Counted from the stretch's first letter, positions 12,460 to 25,371 are shown. The stretch: DNA of 64,000 bases from Siderastrea siderea (GCA_964030785.1 OZ034972.1:53663038-53727037), one strand, 5' to 3'. The notes: generated by a model from the letters alone, not told the origin. Made by a program: numbers and translations.

Positions 12460-14191
12460 GGAGGCTCGCAACAGTTTTTTTGACCTTGGAGTGTATCTTT
12501 TGAAATCAAAATTTCGCATACAAGATAAACTTCGATTTCTTTGATACTACACCACCTTTTCAACATATGACGAAAGTTTATGTTCTCTTTGGTTTCCTAG
12601 CAACAGCTGTCACCATAGCAACGGTAATGGACAACCCCTCATTTTAAATAATGTCGAATATCTCGAAAACTAGTCGGACACTTTATGACGAAACTTGAAC
12701 TATTGCAACTACTCAACCTACACAAGTTGTATACGAAATTAGAGAAAAATCTGTAAGAGCATTTTCAAGTAAATCATGATTCATTTTTTACGGGCTGATT
12801 TTGGTCATTCCTGCAATTTTCTCCTAGGTGGCTGCGATTTTAAGATATTTATATTTAAAAACTGCTAAAATGCAGCACAAATCAGTCCAAAAGTTCGTAA
12901 TTTGCATAAGTAGAAATAGCTCTAAGCTGCCCTTACAGATTTTTCTCTTAAATTGATTGCGGTTAGAATAATAATTCTTTTTGATGTTCCAACAAGTTTT
13001 ATGCTGAATAAACATTTCGTTTGTTAGATAAGAAGGGTGAATCTCGGTCAGGTTTCAGTCGTTATTAACTTTCAACGAGCAACAGTTTTATTTTGTTTTT
13101 CCTGGTCTTTTTCACGGTTATTCATTGCAATGAATATTTATACACGCTGCGCTTGTGTCCTCTCGTGCATTTATAATTCCTTGTCATAATAATAAAAAAT
13201 GTTCGTCTTCTGAACTTCTTCCTGGAGACTCTTTTCCATTAGTCTTTAAATACTGAAAGACGTTTTAGCATTTTTAATTACGGATTGCAGACATGTTCAC
13301 GCCCACGACGGCATTACACTGGGGCCGAAAAATAACGAGAAACAAGCTCAGAAGACGAATATTTTTTTACCATGAGAAGGAATTTTTTACGCGCCCGGGA
13401 GGACACAAGGGCAGTATAAATATTCATTGCACGTGAATAACCGCGAAATAGACCAGGAAAAACAAAATAAAACTGTTGCTCGTTGAAAGTTAATAACGAC
13501 TGAAACTTGACCGAGATTCAGTCTTCTTATCTAATCACAAAAATTTTTATTCAGCCCAAAACTAACTGGAACATCAAAAAGAATTATTATTCTAACAGCA
13601 ATCAATTTAAAAGAAGTATCTGTAAGAGCAGTTTAGAAATATTTCTACTTATGCAAATTACGAACTTTTGGACTGATTTGTGCTGCATTTTAGCAGTTTT
13701 TAAATATAAATATCTTAAAATCGCAGCCACCTAGGAAGCTCAATGTACATTAAGAATGTTTTGCTATCATAAAAGATCTTTCAACTGAAAAGAGAAAGTG
13801 TTAAGTTTTATCGTTCTTGAAATACTGGAGAAAATTGCAGGAATGACCAAAATCAGCCCGTAAAAACTGAATCATGATTTACTTGAAAATGCTCTTACAG
13901 ATTTTTCTCTAATTTCGCATACAAGTTGTATAGGTTGAGTAGTTGAAATAATTCAAGTTTCGTCATAAATTGTCTGACTAGTTTTCGAGATATTCGACAT
14001 TATTTAAAATGAGGGGTTGTCCATTACCGTTGCTATGGTGACAGCTGTTGCTAGGAAACCAGTGAGAAAATAAACTTTGATCATATTTTGAAAAGGTGGT
14101 GTAGTATCAGGAAAATCGAAGTTTATCTTGTATGCGAAATTTTGATTTCAAAAGATACACTCCAAGGCCAAAAAAACTGTTGCGAGCCTCC
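12460..14191. mobile_element. 1.73 kb palindromic DNA element with TTAA target duplication
   Basis: The element starts GGAGGCTCGCAACAG and ends with the exact reverse complement. TTAA lies immediately outside each end (12456-12459 and 14192-14195). Complementarity continues inward through nearly the whole length: left arm about 12460-13220, right arm about 13345-14191, with a ~125-base centre. Arms differ by scattered substitutions and small indels; the right arm has a short extra stretch near 13740-13820. A TTAA duplication is the hallmark of piggyBac-type insertion, but no transposase is encoded, so this would be a non-autonomous foldback-type element. Both arms contain the same ~63-codon open frame. 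Confidence 0.85.
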
Positions 14192-14629
14192 TTAAGGTGG
14201 CGGCCGATTAACGTTTTTAGCAGAATAAAAGAAAACTGTTTAAACAATTCAAAAATTAGTTGGATTCAAACCAATTTTCTGCTGCTTCTCTAAATTTACA
14301 CTATCAAAATGTTAGTTTCTCGACCTAGCCTTCATCTTTCAACTTTTTGAACTTTTCAAATTTATATAAAAAATTTTCTTACCCCATTGAACTGGCCCAA
14401 AGGTAGCTAAGCGGGCCAGTCATGTGTATCAATTGCCAAGAGTCCAGTATTATTACTGTTATTATTATTTTTTAAAAGAAATTAAGTTAAAAACATTACC
14501 ACATTGCTTGATTTTAAATATTTGCCGCTTTCTGAACCTGAAAACGTTGAAGGTTTTTCAAGATAATGAAAAAACGCAAATGTCCGCCATCTTGAAGTGG
14601 GCGTAAAAATAGAATTAATCCGGTGTCCT

Positions 14630-14735
14630 AATGGGATTTGGACCCCCCGGTCCAAATCCGCTAGCGAATATGGACCCCCGTGGGTCCACTTTCGCTAGCG
14701 GATTTGTACCTCCTTCGCGGATTTGGAACCCCGGT
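14630..14735. repeat. GGTCCAAATCCGC motif cluster 1
   Basis: Several direct and inverted copies of GGTCCAAATCCGC/GCGGATTTGGACC and variants are separated by G/C runs, including CGCTAGCG palindromic joints. The cluster is related to the one at 15035-15145. Confidence 0.75.
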
Positions 14736-15034
14736 AAAAACTTACGCTACCAAATAACTTCAACAGAAAATCTGGCTATTTGTATACAAACCACCGAAAC
14801 GACTCTTTCGCTCTTCAGCCTTCCCCAGCAAACTATTTCTCTTGGGTTTTAGAACACGGTAATTGAAAGCAAAAGAGTACTGTGCTATACGTAGAAGCGT
14901 AAAAGCTACTTTATTGAAAAGCTCCCGCGCTTGAAACCAAAAATATGTATATTCCTCGTTCTAAAAACGTTCCGGGAGACTGAAGACCTTCTTCTCAAAA
15001 CTTGCCGTTTCAGAAGGAAATTATTGCCTTATTG

Positions 15035-15145
15035 AAGGGGGTCCAAATCCGCGAGAGGGGGTCCATATTTGGACCGGGGGGTCCAAATCCCCCAGCGGAT
15101 ATGGACCGGGGGGGTGCAAATCCGCAGGGGGTCCGAATCCGCTGT
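15035..15145. repeat. GGTCCAAATCCGC motif cluster 2
   Basis: At least five copies of GGGGGTCC(A/G)(A/T)AT(C/A)CGC-type motifs lie in both orientations. About 300 bases of unrelated sequence separate it from the first cluster, so the pair may be the ends of one element. Confidence 0.75.
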
Positions 15146-15165
15146 GTCACCGGCCCGAAGGGCGA

Positions 15166-15397
15166 ATTTTTTTGGTTTATCGTAATTGCACCATAAGTGA
15201 CTTAGAATCAACCATTTACAGTTTTGCATTTACAGTTTTAGAATGGTAAATTGCTCACGCAACTGAGCTGTAAAATATCAGTTTAATAAATTTGAATAAA
15301 AAGGACGGTTCTTCGCTCGCGCAAACCAACGTTTTCTTTTCCCAGCGAAAGCAGGTAATATATATCGCCTTCCCTTGCCACATACAAGTGGTCAACG
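15166..15397 (+). repeat. Direct repeat, copy 2
   Basis: Second copy of the 12191-12394 segment. CCCGAAGGGCGAA brackets it on both sides (about 15154 and 15424). It has an internal duplication around 'catttacagtttt' that copy 1 lacks. Confidence 0.75.
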
Positions 15398-15439
15398 TCT
15401 TCCTTTTCTTCAAAAAAGGCCCGACCCGAAGGGCGAAAC

Positions 15440-16955
15440 TTTTTTCTAGTCAGCAACATACACACACCGCCCTCCTCCCTTTTTGTTCTCCTTGCCAATA
15501 CGTCATAAAAACGTATTCATCTGCCACTATGGTGTACTCAAAATAATGTTTTCACCAGATAGACCGCCTTTAAGTGTTGGTGGCTTTCATCCTCCATAAA
15601 GGGCAAGACTGACGCCTTAATTAAGCGTGAGCTCATTCAGCGCAATAACATGTGCAGGGTGTGTAGGTGCAGGTGTGAATACAAAAAGTGCGAAGTGCAG
15701 TTACTGGAGTGGAATCAGCCCAGGTAGTATGGTACCTGCTTTCTTGTAATAAACAGGTATGGTTGCGAGTTTGAAAGACATGTGCTGTGTCAACCTCAAA
15801 CCAGAAAAAAAAATAGCAAAAATGATAAATGCTATTTATGTTTAAAGTGGAAGTGCACTTAGCTAATACAACTCAACTTCACGTTCTAATACCTCTGGAT
15901 TGAAACTATCAGAAAGGTGAAAACGTGATTGAAGTTGGTGAAACGCCTTTAATAACCACAATTTTTTATTCTCCATTTTGACTTGGGTAATTTTAACAGA
16001 TTTTACAGAACATTCTCATTGGATACAAAAGATTAGTGCTAATTATATTTACAGGGATGTCCTGTTAGTCCATATTTAACACATAATTAAAAATAAAAAA
16101 GTCAAGAATGGCTGCTTTAAAAATTGTGCAGAGATCCGTGTAATGTATTATATTGATTATAATTATTAATAATTATTATTATAATTATTATTTATATTTA
16201 TATATATTAGGTCAATATATATGTATAAAACAAAGAAACCAGCTAGGACTACAATCTCGGACACATTTAGTTGGAGCATTTGGCAAAAGGACAACAATCA
16301 TTGCTTTACGCCTTCCCCCCTCCTTCCTCCTCCTCCATCAATGTTGCATCCAAGTTTTTTTGTCAGATCACATTAACGGGAGAGACGAGGTAATAAGTGT
16401 TCCAACCAAGGTGTCCTAGTTTTTAGCCTGTGTGAGAGAGAGAACTCTACACTTTGTAACGAGAACTGGACTGAGCAAAGAACAAGCCAGGGCGGCATGT
16501 CTAAGCAACTGAGACACGACAACGATTTGAAACTTTGAGCAGGAACAACCCTGAATTTTACTGATGTGATGCCCAATTACTGACTACTCGTTTCACGACA
16601 GAACACGAGATAAGAATTCTTTTCCACTTCAGACATCAGGGATACATGTGTATAATCCAGCAGTGTTGCAAACGGCAGAAAAACAGCAAAAAGAACATTT
16701 TTATGTACACCTGACTGACTTGCGAGCAGCTTAGGTGTTCAATTATGCTACCTACTTACAGGCTGTAGCAAGACAAAGCATTGAACACCCACGTGACCAT
16801 GCATGAATTATATGACCATAGGCACAGGGAGAACCAAGCAAAATCAAGAATCTTGTTATCAGGTCAGGTTGCTCAGGGCTCCTCTAATTTTACCCTTTGT
16901 CTGAGCAGAAACACTGTTATACCTACATGCTGCTAGAATACAGGGCTGAGAAAGA
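15440..16955. other. Intergenic, downstream of STK16; nothing recognised
   Basis: Unique-looking AT-rich sequence with an (ATT/AAT)-rich tract near 16.15-16.21 kb. The end of the STK16 3' untranslated region should lie here on the minus strand. No coding exon or mobile element is supported. Confidence 0.5.
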
Positions 16956-19900
16956 TTATGTTTGAATGGAATGATTTCTCGTTGGATCACAACTGAAGAC
17001 TGAAGACGGAGCTAAATTGTCCAGTCGTCGCATTATAATGTCCAGCGTGGGTCTTTCTTGAGGATCCACTTTAAGCATACTCATGATTAAACCATTTAAT
17101 TCCATTGAATAAACACTGAAAACCAAATGGAGTTACCATCAATAAATCAACACGAGTAGACAACATGCTGTTTAAATAGTTATTTACCTGGATGGGAGAG
17201 GTGTACTCCATATTGTTATATACATGTAAGCTACATATTGGGTGTGTCTTGCCCTAAAGGCTATGACATTAATTTAAGACCTTTTGGTCTGAAATAAGAC
17301 ATAGATTTTTACCATTTTTATCTGAAATCGAATATTCACCGACTGGTTTGAAATACATGTAGGTAATGGATTTTAGTCATCAAAGAGGAGGAGCACTGAT
17401 GGTGCAGTGGTGAGAGCACTCACCTCACACCACTATCACCTGGTATGAATCCCGGACTCAGTGTTATAGTTATTTGTGGCCTGAAATGTTGTTGCTGTTG
17501 GTTCTCGTTCTTGCTCTAACAGTTTTTCTTCGGGGTCTTCAGTTTCCCTTCCTCCACAAAAACCGACATTCCTAAATTCCAACTCAACATGGAGACAGTG
17601 AATGAAAAGCCTCCCTGTGGACACAACGCTGTAGATTCCCATTCATTTGTTCAGGAATGAAAAGGTCGACTGTAGTAGGGTTATGGAGCACAACCCTCAA
17701 CTCAGATTTCCGATTAAGAAAATAATGTTAAGTAGTCCCATCTAGGAGGATATCTGGACTGGGGATATCTGGACAGTGTTCCAGTCCAGCACACTAAACA
17801 CAAGTATGTGAGGGAAACATTTAAGTATAATTAAGCATTATTATTGACCATTTTAAAGTCAAAAACAATAAGCACTGTAGGCAAGGCATTCTACACAAAG
17901 CTTGTAAAGTTAGTCCCCTTCCATGATGTATGTACAACAGAAGGTCGTGGCTGCTTTATGTTAAATGTAGCTCTACAGAACAGTATCCAAACCTAGTTTA
18001 GCCAAACATGGAAGTGTTAAATGTTACAGGTAGCTAGGTGCTGTAAGGTCTATCTCTTTGTCGAATTACCTTAAAAATTATTAAAGTTCACCAAGTTGTC
18101 AAAATTACTTTTCTGAAAAGTGGGGTAAAGTTAGCTGAACAACTTCACCTCAGCTTTTCAGTACAGTAAAACTGCCAAGATGTTTATCCATTCCATGATG
18201 CACAGTAAAACGTAAAGACATACTAAGCTGTAGCTTTATGTACAGAACAGAAACCTAAGTTACTTTTTCAAGATTTATTAGTAGAAAAAGAGTTCTAATC
18301 AAGACAAGGATGAAAATGGATATTAATCTACTGGGAAAACAATTATCAACAAATTGGGAAATGTACCTGTCAGTTGGTATGTGTATATTTCCACTATTAG
18401 CTGACAGCGCTGAACCATCACATGGACTTTGACCTGGCACAAAACAAGCAACAATGTTAAAGAGACCCCCAAAATGATGAAAAGGCACAAAGGGACAAAA
18501 TAAAACAAATACGGTGCATTTGCTATCTTTACTTTATTTGAAAGATGGCAAATGTTTTACTTATTGATCGGTTAAATTACGGCTTATTTGGAGGCCCATA
18601 CAATGTAGCATTGAGCGCTCAAAGTCTGAATGGTTGTGCCACTGTAATGTCATAATGTAACAGCCCTTACTTCCCCCAGTCAGGTCGCACGCATAACGCT
18701 TACATAAACATTATAACAATTTACTGTTATTCGATTTCAATTTCTCAAAGCGTCAGTTTGGGCTGTCTGTGCTGTAACCCTTAAAATTCCTCATTGACTC
18801 CCTGTCTTTGGAAGTTATCTGAAACACTGCTGAACTGGACAGGGAGCCCGAAGAAGGTTAGAGAAAATATTGTGGCACATTCTACAACTTGTTTAAAGAC
18901 TATTCACTCATTAAAAATTCACAATGTCTTTACTTAGTAAATTTTAATCAATTGTTAATGAGAATTTGTAACTGACCATAAGCCATGGCATAGAGTGTGC
19001 AACCTAGTGACCAAATATCACTTCTCTCATCAATTTCACAGTTTGATGGCACTTCAAACAGCTCTGGCGCCCTGCAAAGTTAATAAATCATTACATTTAC
19101 ATGAGAAAGGGGAACTGCACCACTTTAAAGTGGTTTTCACACAAGTCATCTTTGCCTGGATTGAATTGAAATTTGTGGGTTTTTATAATGATACTGGTGT
19201 CATGTTAACACCCAGGGTTCTCATTACGATGCTGAGTAAAGGACAAGACAAGGTTTCTTCAGTAGCTGGCTGAGCTGGCAACTTTTAAAAATAAAATCTT
19301 CTGTACTTTTGTTAAGAAGTAGACCGTCCAGAAATTGGAGTAGGGAAGGGAGGAATAGTGAGAGAAAATCTCTCAGAGCAAAGTGAAAATCTAGGACAAC
19401 CTGAACCCATATGACGCAGAGTCTGGGATTCAAACCTGGTCACATTGGTCAAGCAGGTATTAAAGTGACCTCACCAATGTGCCAACTATACACTGACCAA
19501 AAACTTTTCTTTGTTAAATGACATCATTAATAGAGCACTGATAAAAAATTGACAAAAGTCATATTAAATTTGGTACCAACCTATATGCTGCAGTGCATTC
19601 TTGGGCACATTTCTCTTGGAGTGCCAGAGCTTCTCTTCTATGGCAACAAAAAAAGTAACAGTATGTTGAGAATGACTAAACATTCTAAATGTACATGAAA
19701 ACAGGAAATGGTACACTGAGTATGCTGTACTGTTCCAATAATTATATTATTAATAATACACATAAAAGCTTAATCCTTTCACTCTTCTAATGAAGGGAGG
19801 GCCCTAGCTCAACAAAGGAAATAAGCTTACCTTGATGTTATGGTGCATCTGGCTTTTGACACACTGCCAAGATCCATCAATACCACTGAATTTTCAGGAC

Positions 19901-22900
19901 CAATAAGCAAATTATGAGGCTGAAACAGAAAAAATGATCATCACTGTGACCCACAAGTGAGCGAAACTAAAACTATACTCTCAACAAACCAAACGTTTGT
20001 TTTTAAATCTTTTCTTTTTTGCTGCACCTTCCAATAACAGGCAAACTCTAAACAAGTTAGTAAATAACTGGACAACATCAAACAAGATAAACAAGTCTCA
20101 GTGTGAGATAGCAGGGGTTTCAAGATGGCTGTGAGATAAAAGGAATCAGACCCCGTAAAATGCTATCACCACAACTTAATCAAAAGAAGAAAGCTCACCT
20201 TAATATCTCTATGTGCCATAGGTGGATCCAGACTGTGAAATGCAAGTATAGCATCACACAGTGATTTGAACATGTGCAGGATATCTAGCTCAGGTATGTG
20301 ACTGTATTGACTCATGGTGCGCTCAATCAAGTCTTCAACCGTTCCATCCTGGAATCATGTTTAAAAAGTACACAGGTGATTAAAATGATTTGCAAAGATT
20401 TGTTCAGGTTTTCAATGCTTTACCAGTCACTCAGGAGCCAGAAAACCGTGAATAAATTCAAGCGTACGGTTAAATCTCCCAACCGAAAAATCAATTTGGA
20501 AGACAACCTCTACATGTAATTTTTCTGTGTAAGGTACATTCATTTGTTTTTAACTGTGAATTTTGATGTTGTGGTGGGGAGAAATTTAATATTGATGACT
20601 ATTGTAATATAAGGAGCATTTAGTTTACCTTGTAGTAGGTAACAAGCATACGAGCCTCTTTGTACGTTCCCTTGGTAACCACATCCACATCATGCAAGGA
20701 CAGGATGTTTGGGTGATCAACTGCTCTGTGTGCATCTACTTCACGCTCAAATGCCTGAAATAACACTGGATTGTTTTGTTTAGGAGTTTTGATGATCAAA
20801 ATTGACCAAGCTGTCTAGGTTAAAAAAGATTGCAAAACAACATTTTACTACGTTTATCACTTGATTTCTCTCAATTTAACAGACTCTTTGAGGCAGAAAT
20901 GGAGAATTGAACATGGAGGAAGCATAGACTGATGGCAAAATGACAGGTCAGACAGACATCTGTTGAAATAATGACAGAGTTGGTCATCATGGGATATACC
21001 ACTGACAACAACGTTCTGAAGTTACAAAAGCATGAACAAAGAGAAAAAAAATGATCAAAAATAAAGTTGTTGATAATATTTTATAGGTTATGAATAACAA
21101 AAAACATTACAAAAATACATTTTTTTCAAAGTTGTTTTGCACATGTGTAGGCATGGACAACTAACAGTACTAAATTTAGTAGTTTTTGTAACTATTTCCC
21201 ATGTCTGTGGGTGTTCTAAGTCAAATGCTTGTTAATGTGTGTATACATGGCCGCCCTCTGAATTTTAAAATCAGTTACGTCCCCGCTTTGGGGGAGTTTG
21301 CATGTCCCTGTCAGAATTTCATCCAGTGACCTTGCTTATATATTTGGTGCAGTGGAAACTTAAAAGTACACTGGTAGCAGTCAAGTCATTCATCGTTTTC
21401 ATCTACTTTTGTTCATGTCATGGTCTCAATGAATTTTTCTTGCAGCCTAAGAAGCATAAATTAGATGACTGGATGAGATGTCTGTTAATAGGAGTTGACT
21501 GCATTAAAATTTCTTCTTTTTTGCTAATTAACAACACAGGTTACCCTGTATTGTTGTACTGTGTGAGTACTAACACTGGGTGAAAAAACTGAATTGACTA
21601 TGTAGAACTTTGATAAATACTTTATAATCTGTGCAATATGTCAGAACTTGGGAAAAGAAAGTGTGTGTCTTCCAAGACGAACTACCAAAGTTAGTTAATG
21701 TCTAGAGGCATAATCCATCTTGTGCCCATCTTTATACTGAGATGCATAACCAGACAAACTAACTTTCTTTGCCCCTACAGTTCGTCCCAGACGGATTATC
21801 CGTCTCTAGTATAAAAATGGCCAATGGTAGCTACCCAAACAAACCATAATTAACTTACCTCCTCTTGCTCAGGGAGCTGAAGACGCATTCTTTTCTACAT
21901 AAACAAAAAGAAGACAGAAATTTACATTTTTACATAGTGACAAACTGTACTTTTCATACTTTCTCAGTTCACAATCAGTTGGATTTTATAGAAATTAGAT
22001 TTTATAGAAAATTAATTTGAAGGATCAGATGTTTAAGTAAGGATCTTGTGCTTGGTATCTGATCCATGGAGTATCAGATTTACCCTCTACACTTCTCCAA
22101 TTGAATAATGTCTTAAAAACCATTGTCTAGTAAAAAAAAAAAAAGAAAAGCAAAAAGGTCATTGCATCTTGTCAAAAATACTGCTGTAAGTGTAATACTA
22201 CAGTAAGTGACATTTATGATGGATTAAAAATGACTTCATTATTTTCAAAACATCAAAACATAAACTTACTAAGGCAAACCATTCCTTTCCATGGTGAACA
22301 AGGTGAACATAGGAGAAAGCTGAAAAAGAAATTAAAATTAAAATCCCGTTAACCACTAAATTGAAGATTGTATTACTTCAGGAAAACAACCAGTCAAGTG
22401 ACAAGCGGGGCGAGTAAGCGTCAAGTAAGGGCAAGTACTTTTTTGTGCAGATAGTAAGCTTATATAATATGTAACAAACTTAACTTACCTTTTGAATTCC
22501 CATACGTATGTAGTTTGTTTGTTTTCCTTTTTAATTTCCAAACCAAATTATTCATTTTCGTACAAGAACAGTTTGATTTTCAAACAGTTTGACCGAGTCA
22601 ATTCGAATATGCAAGAAGTGTTTACTGAGAAATGAGCAGGTATTAACATAAGATTTTTATACTAAATATTTTTGTGAATTTGTAATGTTTGTATTTTTTA
22701 CAATTTTGTACACTTGCAAGCAGACACACATACAGCTGTATTTGACATGGGCATTTACACATTAAAAAAACCCTCAGTGGAACAACTTTCCTTATAATTC
22801 CATATTTCAAAACATAGTGCACACTCTGCACTAAAAATTATGCCCATGTAAAATGTTTTTCAGTGAATTAACGAAGAGGACTCAATGGCCAGCTCTGGAG

Positions 22901-24410
22901 CTGCCACTGTTCAATTTGTTCATTGCATTGCTGGATGGAAAAGGAATGAAAAAGGGAGACAAAAGGATTGACGAATTCGAATAAAGACAATAATTGTTTG
23001 TGTTCGAATAAAAAAAAGGTCAAAAAAGATGCCAGATGGTCTAAAAGTCTTGTGCTAAGTTCCTCAAATTATACAGGGCTTGAAATAACGGCCGGTCAAC
23101 GGACAATGTCCGGTCAAAAATAGGTTTTGTCCGGTCAAATCCTTGGATGGCCGGACAATTTGTCCGGTCGTTTACCCTTGTAAAGAAAATTTTAAATTTT
23201 TAAAGCTTCAACATTATTGGCGTTCGTGAATGAAAAGGAGAAAGACAGAACGAGATACTACCAGACCAAAAACTTTTAACAAATGATTCATAATAGTGGT
23301 TGTAAAATTTCCGGTGGTTGCAAATTTTCGCTTTGTCATTCATCAAGCCGTCACCGCAAATTAGCGGGTGTTCCGGAGAAAGCGTGTGTAGCGGTGTGAA
23401 TTAACAGTGCCTCTCAGTGTCGGTACAAAGGTCCGGTCCAATAAAAAGAAAGCAAGTTTACATTTATTTGTCGACTTGTCGACATTTTGTGTGAATCACT
23501 CTAGGTCTAAATTCCGAGATTGACGAAACATCCCTGAGAGGTGATTTTCAAGGGAAACAAACCATTTAAACAGAAAGTTCACATATTCCATCAACTTCAC
23601 GACTTAAGTAGGTATTAAAATTTAACCGTATAGAAGACAAAGAACTGAAGCGATAGTTGTATGCACAAATGTAATATTGATTCTGCCGAACTTTGCGGCT
23701 GTACCGTGCGTTCCAGCATTGAGTTCGAGGCTGCATGTACAATAAAGGCGTAGAAAATGTACTTGCTTGATATGTAAACATTATGCGGGGGGAGGGGGGA
23801 TTTTATAGAGATATGACGTAATGGATATTTGTCCGGCCAAAAATGGGTTGTGTCCGAGCAAAAATAAGTTTGACCGGACAACTTGACCGGCGCCAGCCGG
23901 GAAATTATTTCAAGCTCTGTTATATAACTACACTGTGAAACTACTTCTGTACAAACTATGTTCTGTTTATATAATAATACGCTAAACCAGACTTGTGAAA
24001 TTCAGAGGTTGGATATATTTTGACGTACAACATCACATGACAAGAAAGAAACACAACAAAAAGAAACTCTATCGATTAAGCTTATATAACTTATGTTGAT
24101 ACTGGCGCTTTTGGAAATATGGCCAAGTCCATCAATAATCTTCTAAAATTGTTTTCTTAAAAAAGTCAACTCATTTCTCTCTCCCGACGGACTAATGCAG
24201 GCCTGCAACTGAATTGTTTTACCGCGAAGATCACAGACACAACCAGGTGATTGCTTGAGCAGGGGCTGAGTTTCTTGTTTCAGTCAGGCAACTAATTGGA
24301 AAGGTAACAACCTTGACTTTACCTCCCTCTCCGAGGTCTTTAACGACTCTGTATCTCCTACCGTTTACCGTCACAGATGGCCTGCAAAAACAAGAACATT
24401 TATGACCCAT
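16956..24410 (-). CDS. STK16: Serine/threonine kinase 16 (STK16/MPSK1), complete, 10 exons
   Basis: Exons in coding order: 24323-24410, 22270-22319, 21859-21894, 20629-20754, 20199-20348, 19831-19919, 19581-19637, 18977-19071, 18367-18433 and 16956-17115. They sum to 918 nt (305 aa), the usual family length, and every junction is in phase. The protein starts M-G-H-K-C-S-C-F-C. In this family Gly2 is myristoylated and nearby cysteines are palmitoylated, anchoring the kinase to Golgi and plasma membranes. Kinase landmarks are the glycine loop GEGAFSYV (27-34), Lys47 in WFALK, HRDIKPHN (catalytic Asp148), DLG (166-168) in place of DFG as is normal for this family, APELF (200-204) and DERSDIWSLGC. 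The start is fixed by the MGH signature, which lies in the same exon as the glycine loop. STK16 acts in secretory-pathway organisation and TGF-beta/VEGF-related regulation in vertebrates; its role here is inferred by homology. Confidence 0.96.
17385..17640 (+). mobile_element. tRNA-derived SINE in STK16 intron 9
   Basis: The box A-like TGGTGCAGTGGTGAGAGCAC and box B-like GGTATGAATCCCGG are followed by a body with 'gactcagtgttat', 'tgttggttctcg', 'tttttcttcggggtcttcagtt' fragments and an 'aaaaaccgac' end. The same body motifs recur at 19255-19490 (minus) and 46665-46795 (plus), so this is one dispersed family. Confidence 0.75.
19255..19490 (-). mobile_element. tRNA-derived SINE in STK16 intron 7
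   Basis: On the minus strand, GTTGGCACATTGGTGAGG and GGTTTGAATCCC (boxes A and B) precede CAGACTCTGCGTCATATGGG and a CTCTGAGAGATTTTCTCTC segment. This is the same family as the copy at 17385-17640. Confidence 0.75.
23074..23919. mobile_element. hAT-like non-autonomous element in STK16 intron 1
   Basis: Inverted ends begin CAGGGCTTGAAATAA on the left and CAGAGCTTGAAATAAT on the reverse complement of the right. This CAG(G/A)G terminus is typical of hAT transposons. Both subterminal regions carry many copies of GTCCGG/CCGGAC/GGTCAA motifs in opposite orientation. TTATA flanks both sides (23069-23073 and 23920-23924) and may be what is left of an 8-bp target duplication. No transposase reading frame is present in the 846 bp. 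Confidence 0.75.
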
Positions 24411-24667
24411 AAATAACCGCTTCCTTGGTGTATTTTAGCGTGTTTTCGTTTTGTTCGTCTGTCCGGCGAAGAACTATTTATTGTTTAGCGGCCAGTTCTC
24501 TCTCTAATTCTTCATTCGTGAGGGAATGGGTTCTATTCTACTAGTCCGCTGGGCATTTACTTTTGGGCGCTCCCGACACCCGGTGTCTCGTGTCTATTCA
24601 GTCGGGGGAACAAGGAGGAACAAGTACTTCGTTCGTATCTATGTCCGAAGAAGCCCGAAGCCCGAAT

Positions 24668-25253
24668 AATAGCCTTATTCAACCACAATTTGATTATTGC
24701 AACGTAGTGTGGGGAAGCTGTAACAAGGGCCTTGCTGAAAAACTGCAAAGGCTTCAAAACCGCGCAGCTCGTACCCTAATGTCTGCGAGCTATGATAGTA
24801 ATTTAGATGATTTGTTCCGGACACTGGGGTGGCGAAGACTCTATTATCAAAGATTGGAACAGAAGTCTATCCTAATGTATAAAACATTACATGGTATGAC
24901 TCCTGATTATCTGAGATCAAGATTCGTATATCGTGACGATGTTAGTGCTTATCGTTTAAGGAATACCGAAAACAAATTAGTTCTTCCACAACCTCGAACT
25001 GATTATCTCAAAAAAAGTTTTCGTACAGCGGAGCTCAGTTGTGGAACAACTTACCTGTAGACCTAAGACAAGCATCTTCACTGGCCGATTTCAAATCTAA
25101 ATTAAGTCGGCACAGTTTAAAGTAATATCTAAATCTTACATGTAAGTGAATTTTAGACACGGCCTCCATGAAAAGCAGACTTTTCTTTTGTTATTTTGAA
25201 TTTGTTGTTATTAAATTTTTGTAGTTAGTTAGATAGGTAGATAGTCCAGTAAT

Positions 25254-25299
<46 letters not shown>

Positions 25300-25307
25300 T
25301 TATCTTA
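24668..25307 (+). mobile_element. 5'-truncated CR1/L2-like LINE upstream of STK16
   Basis: From about 24668 the frame encodes the C-terminal part of a non-LTR reverse transcriptase: LIQPQFDYCNVVWGSC, then LQRLQNRAARTL, then the LGWRRLYYQR and SILMYKTLHG landmarks. After about 25030 a one-base frameshift moves the reading to LWNNLPVDLRQASSLADFKS and a TAA at 25123. The 3' end is AATAAAG plus (TTATC)n at 25288-25307, a typical short-repeat LINE tail. It begins only about 260 bases upstream of the STK16 start codon, on the opposite strand, so it may sit in or near the STK16 promoter. Confidence 0.9.
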
Positions 25308-25371
25308 AGGGACCCGACGAAGCTCTAATCAGAAAGAACTACGAACTCGCGCAGCACGGAGGAATCTGCAG

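Noticed and set aside
12824..13734. Nearly identical ~63-codon frames in the two arms of the palindrome (12824-13015 minus, 13507-13734 plus)
   Set aside because: The match is explained by the arms being inverted copies. The differences seen between them mostly change the amino acid, which argues against coding constraint.
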